Below the pieces are notes generated by a model that had not been told where the DNA came from, did no database searches, and saw only the letters and a list, made by a program, of their open reading frames with translations. DNA of 64,000 bases from NCBI RefSeq assembly GCF_000281895.1, contig NZ_CM001558.1, positions 1,864,556 to 1,928,555 of the forward strand, written 5' to 3'. This stretch comes from Pseudomonas fluorescens Q2-87 (GTDB lineage: Bacteria; Pseudomonadota; Gammaproteobacteria; Pseudomonadales; Pseudomonadaceae). Made by a program: the position numbers and the translations under genes. Every line of letters begins with the position of its first letter. The first letter of the stretch is position 1. This document shows positions 19,179 through 28,379 of this stretch, piece by piece.

Positions 19179-19373
19179 TCAATCGACCACCAGGTCGAGC
19201 ATGTGCACCACTTCCTGCTCGTTGAGCAGGCCCTTGCGTACCAGGTTTTCCGCCAGCAGCGAGAGGAACTTGGCGCTGCGATGGCCTTCCAGGTGCTTGA
19301 GTTCGGTCAGCGCGTTGTACACCTTGCTGGAGGTGCACAGGCCAACGATGCGGTGGGGGTTTTGTGTAGGCAT
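19179..19373 (-). CDS. Small conserved hypothetical protein (64 aa)
   Basis: Sixty-four-residue, probably helical cytosolic protein, starting MPTQNPHRIVGLCTSS and ending NEQEVVHMLDLVVD. The frame is open to 19445, but the ATG at 19373 has a GGACGAAGG ribosome binding site just upstream and gives a more natural N terminus. It lacks a signal peptide or membrane segment. The pattern, a short strand then KVYNALTELKHLEGHR and a leucine-rich helix, is reminiscent of small DNA-binding or adaptor proteins, but I cannot name a family. It follows the tRNA-Asn on the same strand, with a strong terminator between them. Confidence 0.6.
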   Translation of the reverse strand: MPTQNPHRIVGLCTSSKVYNALTELKHLEGHRSAKFLSLLAENLVRKGLLNEQEVVHMLDLVVD

Positions 19374-19570
19374 ACCTTCGTCCTTGTTTTTATGAAGCTG
19401 TTGTTGACGGACAGCGCCAGCTTGCGGCACGGCCATGACGCTCAAGTGACAGCTTGGGTTGTCGGAAAAAGAAAGCAGGATTCAGACCATAATGCCTTTT
19501 TGGCGCCAGATTAATGTTCCGGCAGCGACCTCGGACAGGCTGATACGGCCACCGGTTGGTTTTCGCCCAC

Positions 19571-19603
19571 AAAAAAGCCCCTGAATCTTTCGATTCAGGG
19601 GCT
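19571..19603 (-). terminator. Rho-independent terminator of tRNA-Asn
   Basis: Perfect 12-base arms (AGCCCCTGAATC and GATTCAGGGGCT) enclose a 4-base loop. On the minus strand the hairpin is followed by a run of six T, directly downstream of the tRNA-Asn. Confidence 0.93.
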
Positions 19604-19618
19604 TGATGTGTTGCTGTC

Positions 19619-19694
<76 letters not shown>

Positions 19695-19927
19695 ATGACG
19701 CGTATGTTACTGATTGGAAAAGAGAAGTCAAGCTTCTAATGCCGGCCGGCAGATTCCCATGGCCGATGCCCATCGATTCGCAATTTGACGGTTACCGTCA
19801 CCGCTCGAGAGGGCTACCATGGCCGCCCGGAAGTGGCAGTACGCGCTGACGGCCATTCGCCAGCACAGGTACGCGCCATGAACCATCTGTTACCGCTCCA
19901 CACAGCCAGTGGCACCGAGGTGTCTCC

Positions 19928-20155
19928 ATGAGCACCGCACATATCAGCTTGCCCAAGGGTGTGGGGCCGCACGCCGAGAAGCTTTACGACGCCATCACCC
20001 AGGCTAGCTCCGCCGAAGAGCTGAACCGTGCCGGGGGCAAGGCCGAAGGGTTTGTCCTGGGATTGGAAAGCACCAAGGCCATCAAGAGCCAAGTCGCCGA
20101 GTCGTTGTATGTCGTTTATGACGATGCGGCGAGTCAGCGGGCGAGTGAGTTGTAG
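19928..20155 (+). CDS. Small conserved hypothetical protein (75 aa)
   Basis: Seventy-five-residue soluble protein starting MSTAHISLPKGVGPHAEKLY, with a GAGG ribosome binding site about eight bases ahead of the ATG. The sequence is mostly helix-forming (SSAEELNRAGGKAEGF) and ends YVVYDDAASQRASEL. No signal peptide, membrane helix or known motif is visible. A strong palindromic terminator lies just after the stop, which supports it as an expressed single gene. Function unknown; it looks like a Pseudomonas-restricted small protein. Confidence 0.65.
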   Translation: MSTAHISLPKGVGPHAEKLYDAITQASSAEELNRAGGKAEGFVLGLESTKAIKSQVAESLYVVYDDAASQRASEL

Positions 20156-20181
20156 CCTCGCCGGATACTAAAGCTCCAAAA

Positions 20182-20209
20182 AAAACGGGAAGCCATGGCT
20201 TCCCGTTTT
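20182..20209. terminator. Bidirectional palindromic terminator
   Basis: A perfect 28-base palindrome with arms AAAACGGGAAGCCA and TGGCTTCCCGTTTT. It has A-runs and T-runs at the ends, so it can stop both the rightward small gene and the leftward tyrB. Confidence 0.92.
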
Positions 20210-20223
20210 CATCCCGGCGACCT

Positions 20224-21420
20224 TCAGATCACCTGGACAATCGCCTGGGTCACCGCCTCGATGTTGTTCTGGTTCAGCGCGGCCACGCAGATGCGGCCGG
20301 TGTCCAGGGCGTAGATGCCGAACTCGTTGCGCAGACGCGTCACTTGTTCAACGGTCAGGCCGGAGTAGGAGAACATGCCGCTCTGGCGTGCCACGAAGCT
20401 GAAGTCATGGCCTGGCGCGGCCTTGGCCAGCATGTCCACCATCTGGTTGCGCATGCCGCGAATGCGCAGGCGCATTTCGGCCAGTTCGGCTTCCCACTGG
20501 GCCCGCAGCTCCGGGCTGTTGAGTACGGCGGCAACGATGCTTGCGCCGTGAGTCGGTGGGTTGGAGTAGTTGGTGCGGATCACGCGCTTGACCTGGGACA
20601 GCACGCGGGCGCTTTCTTCTTTCGATTCGCTGACGATCGACAGGGCACCGACGCGCTCGCCGTACAGGGAGAACGACTTGGAGAAGGAGCTGGAGGCAAA
20701 GAAGGTCAAGCCCGACTCAGCGAACAGGCGCACGGCCGCGGCGTCTTCTTCGATGCCGGCGCCAAAGCCCTGGTAGGCCATGTCCAGGAACGGGATGTGG
20801 TTCTTGGCCTTGACCACAGCCAGCACGTTTTTCCAGTCTTCGGGGCTCAAGTCCACGCCAGTCGGGTTATGGCAGCAGGCATGCAGCACGACGATCGAGC
20901 GGTCGGGCAGGGCGTTGAGGTCTTCCAGCAGGCCGGCGCGGTTCACGTCATGGGTGGCGGCGTCGTAGTAGCGATAGTTCTGCACCGGGAAACCGGCAGT
21001 TTCGAACAGGGCGCGGTGGTTTTCCCAGCTTGGATCGCTGATGGCCACGACGGCGTCAGGCAGCAATTGCTTGAGGAAGTCTGCGCCGATCTTCAGTGCA
21101 CCTGTGCCGCCCACGGCCTGGGTGGTGATGACCCGGCCGGCAGCGATCAGCGGCGAATCCTTGCCGAACAGCAAGGTCTGGACCGCCTGGTCGTAGGCGG
21201 CAATGCCGTCGATCGGCAGGTAGCCACGGGAAACGTGCTGAGCCACACGGGTCGTCTCGGCTTCAACGACAGCGCGCAGGAGTGGAATGCGCCCCTCCTC
21301 GTTGCAGTAAACACCTACGCCCAGGTTCACCTTATTGGTACGAGGGTCGGCGTTGAATGCTTCGTTGAGGCCCAGGATGGGGTCGCGTGGTGCCAATTCG
21401 ACAGCAGAAAACAGGCTCAT
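20224..21420 (-). CDS. tyrB: Aromatic/aspartate aminotransferase (class I, TyrB/AspC type)
   Basis: PLP-dependent aminotransferase of 398 residues that exchanges amino groups between 2-oxoglutarate and aspartate, tyrosine or phenylalanine. Family blocks are clear: NLGVGVYCNEEGRIPLL near residue 30, the HACCHNPTGVDL stretch near 190, the FLDMAYQGF Asp/Tyr contacts near 220, and the PLP lysine in SSSFSKSFSLYGERVG near 255. The frame extends to 21519, but the ATG at 21420 begins MSLFSAVELAPRDPILGL, as in homologues. It is divergent from uvrB, an arrangement I recall from other Pseudomonas genomes. Aromatic preference over aspartate is inferred from similarity only. Confidence 0.88.
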   Translation of the reverse strand: MSLFSAVELAPRDPILGLNEAFNADPRTNKVNLGVGVYCNEEGRIPLLRAVVEAETTRVAQHVSRGYLPIDGIAAYDQAVQTLLFGKDSPLIAAGRVITTQAVGGTGALKIGADFLKQLLPDAVVAISDPSWENHRALFETAGFPVQNYRYYDAATHDVNRAGLLEDLNALPDRSIVVLHACCHNPTGVDLSPEDWKNVLAVVKAKNHIPFLDMAYQGFGAGIEEDAAAVRLFAESGLTFFASSSFSKSFSLYGERVGALSIVSESKEESARVLSQVKRVIRTNYSNPPTHGASIVAAVLNSPELRAQWEAELAEMRLRIRGMRNQMVDMLAKAAPGHDFSFVARQSGMFSYSGLTVEQVTRLRNEFGIYALDTGRICVAALNQNNIEAVTQAIVQVI

Positions 21421-21751
21421 TATTGCGCGGCTCTGAATGGAGTGAGAGGGGACGTGTCGCGCTCCAGCCGAATGCACTAGAGCGGTGCACAAACGGGGAG
21501 CTAGTATAGAGGCCATCACCGGGCGCGGCGACAGGCGATTCGGCTTTTACGGTAAGTATTTTCGTTTTTTTTCGACCGTTAGTCCCTTCGCCGCATCAAA
21601 GTCTTCAAGGGGTGTAGGACGTTCGTCTTGAAAGCGAAGGCATTCACCTCCACATTGTGGGTATTCCAGCTTTTTCCTCGGGCGACATCAGTCGTTTCGG
21701 TCTTTCTCGTTCCTGTCGGCTGGCCGACCGGGGTGAACCAGAGGTTATGTC
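21421..21751. other. Divergent tyrB-uvrB intergenic region
   Basis: About 330 bases without a gene. It must hold the leftward tyrB promoter and the rightward uvrB promoter. I see an eight-T run at 21565-21572 but no convincing LexA box (CTG-N10-CAG) and no promoter I would call with confidence. Confidence 0.6.
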
Positions 21752-23767
21752 ATGTCTCAATTCCAGCTCGTCACTCGATTCCAGCCCGCCGGCGACCAGC
21801 CGGAAGCCATCCGCCTGATGGTCGAGGGCATCGAGGCTGGCCTGGCGCACCAGACGTTGCTCGGTGTGACCGGCTCGGGCAAGACCTTCAGCATTGCCAA
21901 CGTGATCGCCCAGATCCAGCGCCCGACCCTGGTGCTGGCGCCGAACAAGACCCTGGCGGCGCAGTTGTACGGTGAGTTCAAGGCGTTTTTCCCGAATAAC
22001 GCGGTGGAGTACTTCGTCTCCTATTACGATTACTACCAGCCCGAGGCCTACGTGCCATCGTCGGACACCTTCATCGAGAAGGACGCCTCGATCAACGACC
22101 ACATCGAACAGATGCGGCTGTCGGCCACCAAGGCCCTGCTGGAGCGCAAGGACGCGATCATCGTCACCACGGTGTCATGCATCTATGGCTTGGGCAGCCC
22201 GGAAACCTATCTGAAGATGGTGCTGCACGTGGATCGCGGCGACAAACTCGACCAGCGCGCCTTGCTGCGGCGCCTGGCGGATTTGCAATACACCCGCAAC
22301 GACATGGATTTCGCCCGTGCGACGTTCCGGGTGCGTGGCGACGTGATCGACATCTATCCGGCAGAATCCGACCTGGAAGCGATCCGCATCGAGCTGTTCG
22401 ACGATGAAGTGGAAAGTATTTCGGCCTTCGACCCGCTCACTGGCGAAGTCATCCGCAAACTGCCGCGCTTCACGTTCTATCCCAAGAGCCACTACGTGAC
22501 GCCGCGCGAAACCCTGCTGGGCGCCATCGAGGGGATCAAGGTCGAGTTGCAGGAGCGCCTGGAGTACCTGCGTTCGAACAACAAGCTGGTGGAGGCCCAG
22601 CGCCTGGAGCAGCGGACCCGGTTTGACCTGGAAATGATCCTGGAGCTGGGCTACTGCAACGGTATCGAAAACTACTCGCGCTACCTGTCGGGCCGCCCGG
22701 CCGGTGCGCCGCCGCCGACCTTGTACGACTATCTGCCGGCCGATGCCTTGCTGGTGATCGACGAATCCCACGTCAGCGTGCCCCAGGTCGGCGCGATGTA
22801 CAAAGGCGACCGTTCGCGCAAGGAAACGCTGGTGGAATACGGTTTCCGCCTGCCTTCGGCCTTGGACAACCGGCCGATGCGCTTCGATGAATGGGAAAGC
22901 GTGAGCCCGCAGACGATCTTCGTCTCGGCCACTCCGGGCAACTACGAGGCCGAGCATGCCGGGCGGGTGGTCGAGCAGGTGGTGCGGCCGACCGGGCTGG
23001 TGGACCCGCAAGTCGAGGTGCGCCCGGCGTTGACCCAGGTCGATGATCTTCTCTCCGAAATCAGCAAGCGCGTGGCGGTGGAAGAGCGGGTGCTGGTGAC
23101 CACGTTGACCAAGCGCATGGCCGAAGACCTCACCGATTACCTGGCCGACCATGGTGTGCGGGTGCGTTACCTGCACTCGGACATCGACACGGTGGAGCGG
23201 GTCGAGATCATCCGCGACCTGCGCCTGGGTACCTTCGATGTACTGGTGGGCATCAACCTGCTGCGTGAAGGCCTGGACATGCCGGAAGTGTCACTGGTGG
23301 CGATTCTCGACGCCGACAAGGAAGGTTTCCTGCGTTCGGAGCGTTCGTTGATCCAGACCATCGGTCGCGCGGCGCGTAACCTCAATGGCCGGGCGATTCT
23401 CTATGCCGACCGCATCACCGGTTCCATGGAGCGAGCGATTGGCGAAACCGAACGCCGTCGCGACAAGCAGATTGCGTTCAACCTGGCCAACGGCATCACG
23501 CCCAAAGGCGTGTTCAAGGACGTCGCCGATATCATGGAAGGCGCCACCGTGCCCGGCTCGCGAAGCAAGAAGCGCAAGGGCATGGCCAAGGCGGCCGAAG
23601 AAAGCGCCCGCTACGAAGCCGAACTGCGTTCGCCGAGCGAAATCACCAAGCGTATCCGGCAATTGGAAGAGAAGATGTACCAGTTGGCTCGGGACTTGGA
23701 ATTCGAAGCGGCGGCGCAATTGCGTGATGAGATTGGCAAGTTGCGCGAGCGGTTGCTGACTGTCTGA
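21752..23767 (+). CDS. uvrB: Excinuclease ABC subunit UvrB
   Basis: Damage-verification helicase of nucleotide excision repair, loaded on DNA by UvrA and in turn recruiting UvrC. The 671-residue length is normal. Walker [11 protein letters not shown] lies near residue 39; the beta-hairpin stretch [12 protein letters not shown] follows near 90; Walker B is VIDESHVSV near 335; helicase motif V/VI read [14 protein letters not shown] and QTIGRAARN near 510-540. A C-terminal UVR domain ([20 protein letters not shown]) contacts UvrC. ATG at 21752 is preceded by AGAGGTT. A REP pair separates it from gltX. Confidence 0.98.
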   Translation: MSQFQLVTRFQPAGDQPEAIRLMVEGIEAGLAHQTLLGVTGSGKTFSIANVIAQIQRPTLVLAPNKTLAAQLYGEFKAFFPNNAVEYFVSYYDYYQPEAYVPSSDTFIEKDASINDHIEQMRLSATKALLERKDAIIVTTVSCIYGLGSPETYLKMVLHVDRGDKLDQRALLRRLADLQYTRNDMDFARATFRVRGDVIDIYPAESDLEAIRIELFDDEVESISAFDPLTGEVIRKLPRFTFYPKSHYVTPRETLLGAIEGIKVELQERLEYLRSNNKLVEAQRLEQRTRFDLEMILELGYCNGIENYSRYLSGRPAGAPPPTLYDYLPADALLVIDESHVSVPQVGAMYKGDRSRKETLVEYGFRLPSALDNRPMRFDEWESVSPQTIFVSATPGNYEAEHAGRVVEQVVRPTGLVDPQVEVRPALTQVDDLLSEISKRVAVEERVLVTTLTKRMAEDLTDYLADHGVRVRYLHSDIDTVERVEIIRDLRLGTFDVLVGINLLREGLDMPEVSLVAILDADKEGFLRSERSLIQTIGRAARNLNGRAILYADRITGSMERAIGETERRRDKQIAFNLANGITPKGVFKDVADIMEGATVPGSRSKKRKGMAKAAEESARYEAELRSPSEITKRIRQLEEKMYQLARDLEFEAAAQLRDEIGKLRERLLTV

Positions 23768-23792
23768 GTCTTTGCGGTGGCTTTGATGGCCT

Positions 23793-23878
23793 CTTCGCGA
23801 GCAAGCCCGCTCCCACAGTTGACCGCGTCGTCCAGGCTTCATGCGGTCTCCTGTGTGGGAGCGGGCTTGCTCGCGAAT
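23793..23878. repeat. Inverted REP pair (family A)
   Basis: TTCGCGAGCAAGCCCGCTCC faces GGAGCGGGCTTGCTCGCGAA across a 34-base centre in the uvrB-gltX gap. Confidence 0.92.
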
Positions 23879-23999
23879 GGAGCGACGCGGTCTGAAAGAA
23901 AAGACTCATATCCCGCTCTGACTGGAGCCCGCCCGCCATCGCCTGTTACCATTCGCCCCCTGTTCGACCTTCGCTTTTATATTCTTTTCGAGACAAGCC

Positions 24000-25481
24000 A
24001 TGACCACCGTCCGCACCCGCATCGCGCCGTCGCCCACTGGCGATCCCCATGTCGGCACCGCCTACATCGCTTTGTTCAACTATTGCTTTGCCAAACAGCA
24101 CGGCGGCGAGTTCATCCTGCGGATCGAGGACACCGACCAATTGCGTTCGACGCGTGAGTCCGAACAGCAGATTTTCGACGCCCTGCGTTGGTTGGGCATC
24201 GACTGGAGCGAAGGCCCGGACGTCGGCGGCCCCCATGGCCCGTATCGCCAGAGCGAGCGCGGTGATATTTACCAGCAGTACTGCCAGCAACTGGTCGACA
24301 TGGGGCATGCATTCCCATGTTTCTGCACCGCCGAAGAACTGGACCAGATGCGCGCCGAGCAAATGGCCCGTGGTGAAACCCCACGCTACGACGGCCGTGC
24401 ACTGCTGCTGTCCAAAGAAGAAGTCGCCCGTCGCCTGGCGGCTGGCGAGCCTCACGTCATCCGCATGAAGGTGCCGTCCGAAGGCGTCTGCGTGGTGCCG
24501 GACATGTTGCGCGGCGATGTTGAAATCCCGTGGGACCGCATGGACATGCAGGTGCTGATGAAGACCGACGGCTTGCCGACGTACTTCCTGGCCAACGTGG
24601 TCGACGATCACCTGATGGGCATCACTCACGTATTGCGCGGTGAAGAATGGCTGCCGTCGGCACCGAAACTGATCCTGCTTTACGAGTACTTTGGCTGGGA
24701 ACAACCGCAGCTGTGCTACATGCCGCTGCTGCGTAACCCGGACAAGAGCAAGCTGTCCAAGCGCAAGAACCCGACATCGGTGACCTTCTACGAGCGCATG
24801 GGCTTCATGCCCGAGGCGATGCTCAACTACTTGGGTCGCATGGGCTGGTCGATGCCGGACGAGCGTGAGAAGTTCTCGCTGCAAGAGATGGTCGAGCACT
24901 TCGATCTGTCGCGCGTCTCCCTAGGTGGGCCGATTTTCGACATTGAGAAACTGTCGTGGCTCAACGGCCAGTGGCTGCGGGACCTGCCGGTGGAAGAATT
25001 CGCCGCGCGCGTGCAGAAATGGGCCTTGAACCCTGAGTACATGATGAAGATCGCGCCCCATGTGCAGGGCAGGGTAGAAACCTTCAGCCAGATCGCGCCA
25101 TTGGCCGGCTTCTTCTTTGCCGGTGGCGTGACGCCGGATGCGAAGCTGTTCGAATCCAAGAAGCTTTCTGGCGACCAGGTGCGCCAGTTGATGCAACTGA
25201 TCCTGTGGAAGCTCGAAAGCTTGCGTCAGTGGGAGAAGGACAGCATTACCGCGACCATCCAGGTTGTGGTCGAGTCGCTGGAGCTGAAACTGCGCGATGC
25301 CATGCCGCTGATGTTCGCCGCCATTACCGGCCAGGCCAGCTCGGTGTCGGTGCTCGATGCGATGGAAATCCTCGGGCCGGACCTGACCCGTTTCCGCCTG
25401 CGCCAGGCCCTCGATCTGCTCGGTGGTGTGTCGAAGAAGGAAAACAAGGAGTGGGAAAAACTGCTGGGCGCGATTGCATAA
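24000..25481 (+). CDS. gltX: Glutamyl-tRNA synthetase GltX
   Basis: Class I aminoacyl-tRNA synthetase of 493 residues that charges tRNA-Glu. The HIGH-type motif is [15 protein letters not shown] near residue 12, and the KMSKS-type motif is [10 protein letters not shown] near residue 248. Between them the Rossmann domain contains the [11 protein letters not shown] stretch, and the all-helical anticodon-binding half ends with [19 protein letters not shown] at 24000 follows GAGACAAGCC. Fittingly, two tRNA-Glu genes lie just downstream, although behind their own promoter. A hairpin at 25503 probably ends this transcript. Confidence 0.98.
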   Translation: MTTVRTRIAPSPTGDPHVGTAYIALFNYCFAKQHGGEFILRIEDTDQLRSTRESEQQIFDALRWLGIDWSEGPDVGGPHGPYRQSERGDIYQQYCQQLVDMGHAFPCFCTAEELDQMRAEQMARGETPRYDGRALLLSKEEVARRLAAGEPHVIRMKVPSEGVCVVPDMLRGDVEIPWDRMDMQVLMKTDGLPTYFLANVVDDHLMGITHVLRGEEWLPSAPKLILLYEYFGWEQPQLCYMPLLRNPDKSKLSKRKNPTSVTFYERMGFMPEAMLNYLGRMGWSMPDEREKFSLQEMVEHFDLSRVSLGGPIFDIEKLSWLNGQWLRDLPVEEFAARVQKWALNPEYMMKIAPHVQGRVETFSQIAPLAGFFFAGGVTPDAKLFESKKLSGDQVRQLMQLILWKLESLRQWEKDSITATIQVVVESLELKLRDAMPLMFAAITGQASSVSVLDAMEILGPDLTRFRLRQALDLLGGVSKKENKEWEKLLGAIA

Positions 25482-25502
25482 TCGGTCGATGGGGCAGGGC
25501 AT

Positions 25503-25520
25503 ACCCCGGTTTTCCGGGGT
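25503..25520 (+). terminator. Probable gltX terminator
   Basis: ACCCCGG and CCGGGGT arms around a TTTT loop, followed by only a weak T tract (TTGT). A short but GC-strong stem, 22 bases after the gltX stop. Confidence 0.6.
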
Positions 25521-25577
25521 TTGTCGGTAAGTGATTGTTATCCCGGCAAAAAATTTTCAAATATGTTGAAAATAAAT

Positions 25578-25606
25578 TTGACAGCCCTCCGATACGCCCT
25601 TAAGAT
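25578..25606 (+). promoter_or_regulatory. Sigma-70 promoter of the Ala-Glu tRNA array
   Basis: TTGACA (25578-25583), a 17-base spacer, then TAAGAT (25601-25606), with a GC-rich discriminator (CGCCCCG) and the first tRNA 21 bases on. An A/T-rich inverted repeat upstream (TTTTCAA...TTGAAAA) could act as an UP element. The form is that of a stringently controlled stable-RNA promoter. Confidence 0.85.
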
Positions 25607-25627
25607 TCGCCCCGTCCTCAGCGATGA

Positions 25628-25703
<76 letters not shown>

Positions 25704-25782
25704 ATTTTACACTTCAAGGCCTGGCCACACCGGCCTTGAAGGGATCAACACTCAGCGTTGATCAGTTGTAGAAAGGGTTTGC

Positions 25783-25858
25783 GTCCCCTTCGTCTAGTGG
25801 CCTAGGACACCGCCCTTTCACGGCGGTAACAGGGGTTCGAGTCCCCTAGGGGACGCCA
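25783..25858 (+). tRNA. tRNA-Glu(UUC), copy 1
   Basis: A 76-base cloverleaf, GTCCCCTTCGTCTAG at the start and encoded CCA at the end. The anticodon loop cTTTCac within CCGCC/GGCGG gives UUC. Identical to the copy at 26064. Confidence 0.97.
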
Positions 25859-25911
25859 GTTTTACAGAAGCGATGTTGCAAGATGTCGCTCCGCCGCGAG
25901 GCGAAAAATCC

Positions 25912-25987
<76 letters not shown>

Positions 25988-26063
25988 AACGTCAGGTTCA
26001 AGGTCTGGCCACACCGGCCTTGAATCGATCAGTTCTCAGCGCTGATCAAGCAAGAAGGTTTGT

Positions 26064-26139
26064 GTCCCCTTCGTCTAGTGGCCTAGGACACCGCCCTTTC
26101 ACGGCGGTAACAGGGGTTCGAGTCCCCTAGGGGACGCCA
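26064..26139 (+). tRNA. tRNA-Glu(UUC), copy 2
   Basis: Exact repeat of the tRNA-Glu at 25783. It is the last tRNA of the array, and the terminator follows 27 bases later. Confidence 0.97.
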
Positions 26140-26165
26140 CGATTACCCGCTCTGCGGGATTTTAT

Positions 26166-26196
26166 AAGGGTCATTCAATTCTTGAATGGCCCTTTT
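26166..26196 (+). terminator. Terminator of the Ala-Glu tRNA array
   Basis: Thirteen-base arms (AAGGGTCATTCAA and TTGAATGGCCCTT, one G-U pair) around a TTC loop, then TTTTG. A clear intrinsic terminator after tRNA-Glu copy 2. Confidence 0.9.
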
Positions 26197-26241
26197 GTTT
26201 GTCTGGCGTTCAGCCAATTCTCTATTTATCGAAAAAAGCGC

Positions 26242-26276
26242 TTCTGACCAACGGTCAGAATTTCTGCTTGCAGAAA
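26242..26276. promoter_or_regulatory. Two inverted repeats, likely TetR operator
   Basis: TTCTGACC-AAC-GGTCAGAA (26242-26260) is a perfect 8-base inverted repeat with a 3-base spacer, the size bound by TetR-type dimers. TTTCTGC-TT-GCAGAAA (26261-26276) abuts it. Both lie 45-80 bases ahead of the TetR-family gene, in front of an A/T-rich stretch that could hold its -10. Autoregulation is inferred. Confidence 0.65.
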
Positions 26277-26321
26277 ATTATTATAGAGATAATATTTCAA
26301 TCGTAATATTCGGAGGCAGCG

Positions 26322-26861
26322 ATGAGCGATAAAAAAGCACAGACCCGTGAACGTATTCTCAAGGCGGCCAGCGACGCGCTGATCCAACGCGGCCCGGCTG
26401 AGCCGAGCGTGGGCGAGGTGATGGGCGCGGCAGGGCTGACAGTGGGCGGTTTCTATGCTCACTTCGAAAGCAAGGACGCCTTGATGCTCGAAGCGTTCAA
26501 GCAGTTGCTCAATCGGCGTCGCGGCCTGATCGCCGATATGGATGCCGAGTTGACCGGTGAAGAGCGGCGCGCTTTGGTGGCGGCGTTCTATCTGTCGCGC
26601 AAGCACCGGGATTCCACTGAACAAGCCTGCCCGATCCCCGCATCGGTTGGTGAGCTCGGACGGCTGCCGGATGCGTTTCGTGACGTACTCAATGAACACA
26701 TCGAGCTGATGGCCGCGCAGTTGGCGGCCAGCCCGGAAGATGCCGACAAGGCCTTGGCCGACATTGCCTTGATGGTCGGTGGCCTGGCCCTGGCACGGGC
26801 TTTGGGCCCCGGAGAGTTATCGGATCGTTTGCTGCGGGCCGCCAAGTCGGCGGTGCGTTGA
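26322..26861 (+). CDS. TetR-family transcriptional regulator
   Basis: Repressor-type protein of 179 residues. The N-terminal helix-turn-helix spans about residues 8-55, with RERILKAASDALIQRG then MGAAGLTVGGFYAHFESKDAL, the standard TetR signature. The ligand domain follows, ending ARALGPGELSDRLLRAA. A GGAGG ribosome binding site precedes the ATG. It opens a rightward run with an alpha/beta hydrolase 28 bases later and a thioesterase, so it probably controls these and itself through the inverted repeats at 26242. The inducer is unknown; a hydrophobic acyl or aromatic compound would fit the neighbours. Confidence 0.88.
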   Translation: MSDKKAQTRERILKAASDALIQRGPAEPSVGEVMGAAGLTVGGFYAHFESKDALMLEAFKQLLNRRRGLIADMDAELTGEERRALVAAFYLSRKHRDSTEQACPIPASVGELGRLPDAFRDVLNEHIELMAAQLAASPEDADKALADIALMVGGLALARALGPGELSDRLLRAAKSAVR

Positions 26862-26889
26862 GCTGAGGCGCAAGCCCTGGAGACAAGCA

Positions 26890-27723
26890 ATGGACAGGTT
26901 GAGCTGGATTCGTGGTGTCAATGGCACGCTGGGCCGGGTAGCGCCGCAGCTGGTAGCGAAGAAAATGCGCACGCTGTTCATGCGGCCCCGAAACCTGCCG
27001 CCGCGGGACTGGGAGTTGCCATTGCTGGCGAGTTCCGAGCGCATCACCTTGCGCTTTGGCTTATCGGCCTTGCGTTGGGGCAAGGGGCCGGCGGTGTTGC
27101 TGATGCACGGCTGGGAAGGTCGGCCTACCCAGTTCGCGGCGCTGATCACGGCGCTGGTCGAGGCCGGTTACACAGTCGTCGCCCTGGACGGCCCGGCTCA
27201 CGGTCGCTCGCCTGGCCGCGAGGCGAATGTCCTGCTGTTCGCCAGGGCCATGCTCGAGGCTGCGGCTGAATTGCCACCGCTCCAGGCCGTGATCGGCCAT
27301 TCCATGGGGGGGGCCAGTGCGATGCTGGCGGTTCAGTTGGGTTTGCGTACCGAGGCGTTGGTCAGCATTGCCGCGCCAGCGCGCATCCTCGGCGTGCTAC
27401 GCGGTTTCGCCCGGCTGATGGGCATGCCGCCCAAGGCGCGCTCGGCGTTCATTCGCCAGGTGGAAAGCGATGTAGGCATGCCGGCTTCGAAGATGGATGT
27501 GGCGCACTACCAACTGGATGTGCCCGGATTGATCGTTCATGCCGAGGATGACACTTCGGTTTCGGTCAAGGAATCCGAATTGATTCATGAAGTCTGGTTC
27601 GACAGTCGTCTGCTGCGATTGCCTCAGGGCGGACATCAGCGGGTGCTGGCCGATCAACGCGTCGTTGATGGCGTGTTATCACTGCTGGCCGGACGCAGCC
27701 TGCAAGCGCGGCAATCGGCTTGA
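26890..27723 (+). CDS. Alpha/beta hydrolase (Ser nucleophile)
   Basis: Predicted serine hydrolase of 277 residues. The oxyanion segment is LLMHGWEGRPTQF near residue 75, the nucleophile elbow VIGHSMGGASAM near residue 140, the acid HAEDDTSV near 220, and the His in GGHQRVLAD near 255, so the triad is complete. The frame is open from 26779, but that stretch overlaps the TetR gene; the ATG at 26890 lies 28 bases after its stop with GGAGACAAG as a ribosome binding site. An esterase, lipase or thioesterase-like activity fits. The tight spacing makes an operon with the TetR gene very likely. Confidence 0.82.
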   Translation: MDRLSWIRGVNGTLGRVAPQLVAKKMRTLFMRPRNLPPRDWELPLLASSERITLRFGLSALRWGKGPAVLLMHGWEGRPTQFAALITALVEAGYTVVALDGPAHGRSPGREANVLLFARAMLEAAAELPPLQAVIGHSMGGASAMLAVQLGLRTEALVSIAAPARILGVLRGFARLMGMPPKARSAFIRQVESDVGMPASKMDVAHYQLDVPGLIVHAEDDTSVSVKESELIHEVWFDSRLLRLPQGGHQRVLADQRVVDGVLSLLAGRSLQARQSA

Positions 27724-27768
27724 GCATCCGTTACACTGCCCCGATCCAAATTCTGACGGGAGAGGGGC

Positions 27769-28218
27769 ATGGGCTGGGATCGGGCAACGCCGTTCATCAT
27801 TGATCTCCAGGTAGCGGCCGAAGACATCGACGGGCTGGGCCACGCCAACAATGCGGTATACGTTACATGGCTGGAACGCTGCGCCTGGCGTCATTCCCAG
27901 CGCCTGGGGCTGGACCTGGTGGAGTATCGGCGGCTGGACCGAGCCATGGCGGTGGTGCGTCATGAAATCGATTACCTGGCAGCTGCCTATGAAGGCGACG
28001 AGTTGCAGTTGGCCACCTGGATTGTCGACTGGGACCAGCGGTTGAAGATGACCCGGCATTTCCAGCTGGTGCGCCCCAGTGACAACACCACCTTGTTACG
28101 TGCCCAGACCACCTTTGTCTGCATCGAACTGTCCACCGGTAGGCCCAAGCGCATGCCGGCGGAGTTCATCGAAGGTTATGGTGTGGCGCTCGATCCGTCT
28201 GGCATTTCCATAGACTGA
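27769..28218 (+). CDS. Acyl-CoA thioesterase, 4HBT hotdog family
   Basis: Hotdog-fold protein of 149 residues that likely hydrolyses an acyl-CoA. The 4-hydroxybenzoyl-CoA thioesterase signature is visible near residue 19: DIDGLGHANNAVYVTWLE, with the catalytic Asp/Asn region. The hydrophobic strand pattern FQLVRPSDNTTLLRAQTTFVCI follows. A GGGAGAGG ribosome binding site precedes the ATG. It is the third gene of a possible TetR-hydrolase-thioesterase set, 45 bases after the hydrolase. YbgC and acyl-ACP thioesterases are related possibilities. REP elements end the unit. Confidence 0.85.
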   Translation: MGWDRATPFIIDLQVAAEDIDGLGHANNAVYVTWLERCAWRHSQRLGLDLVEYRRLDRAMAVVRHEIDYLAAAYEGDELQLATWIVDWDQRLKMTRHFQLVRPSDNTTLLRAQTTFVCIELSTGRPKRMPAEFIEGYGVALDPSGISID

Positions 28219-28226
28219 CCCAGCGC

Positions 28227-28310
28227 TATCGCGAGCAAGCTCGCTCCCACAGGGGATTGGAGTGGACGCGACTTCTCTGCTCACCAAAATCCTGTGGGAG
28301 CGGGCTTTAT
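28227..28310. repeat. Inverted REP pair (family A), right half truncated
   Basis: ATCGCGAGCAAGCTCGCTCC faces CCTGTGGGAGCGGGCTTTAT; the right copy diverges after GGGCTT, so the outer arm is lost. Confidence 0.8.
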
Positions 28311-28379
28311 GGTGAATGCCGGGTATGCCGGCAAAATCCGGTAAACTGCCGCACGTTTTTTCGTTGAGTGTGTTTTTCC

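Noticed and set aside
21421..21751. SOS (LexA) box ahead of uvrB
   Set aside because: I found no CTG-N10-CAG with AT-rich centre in the region.
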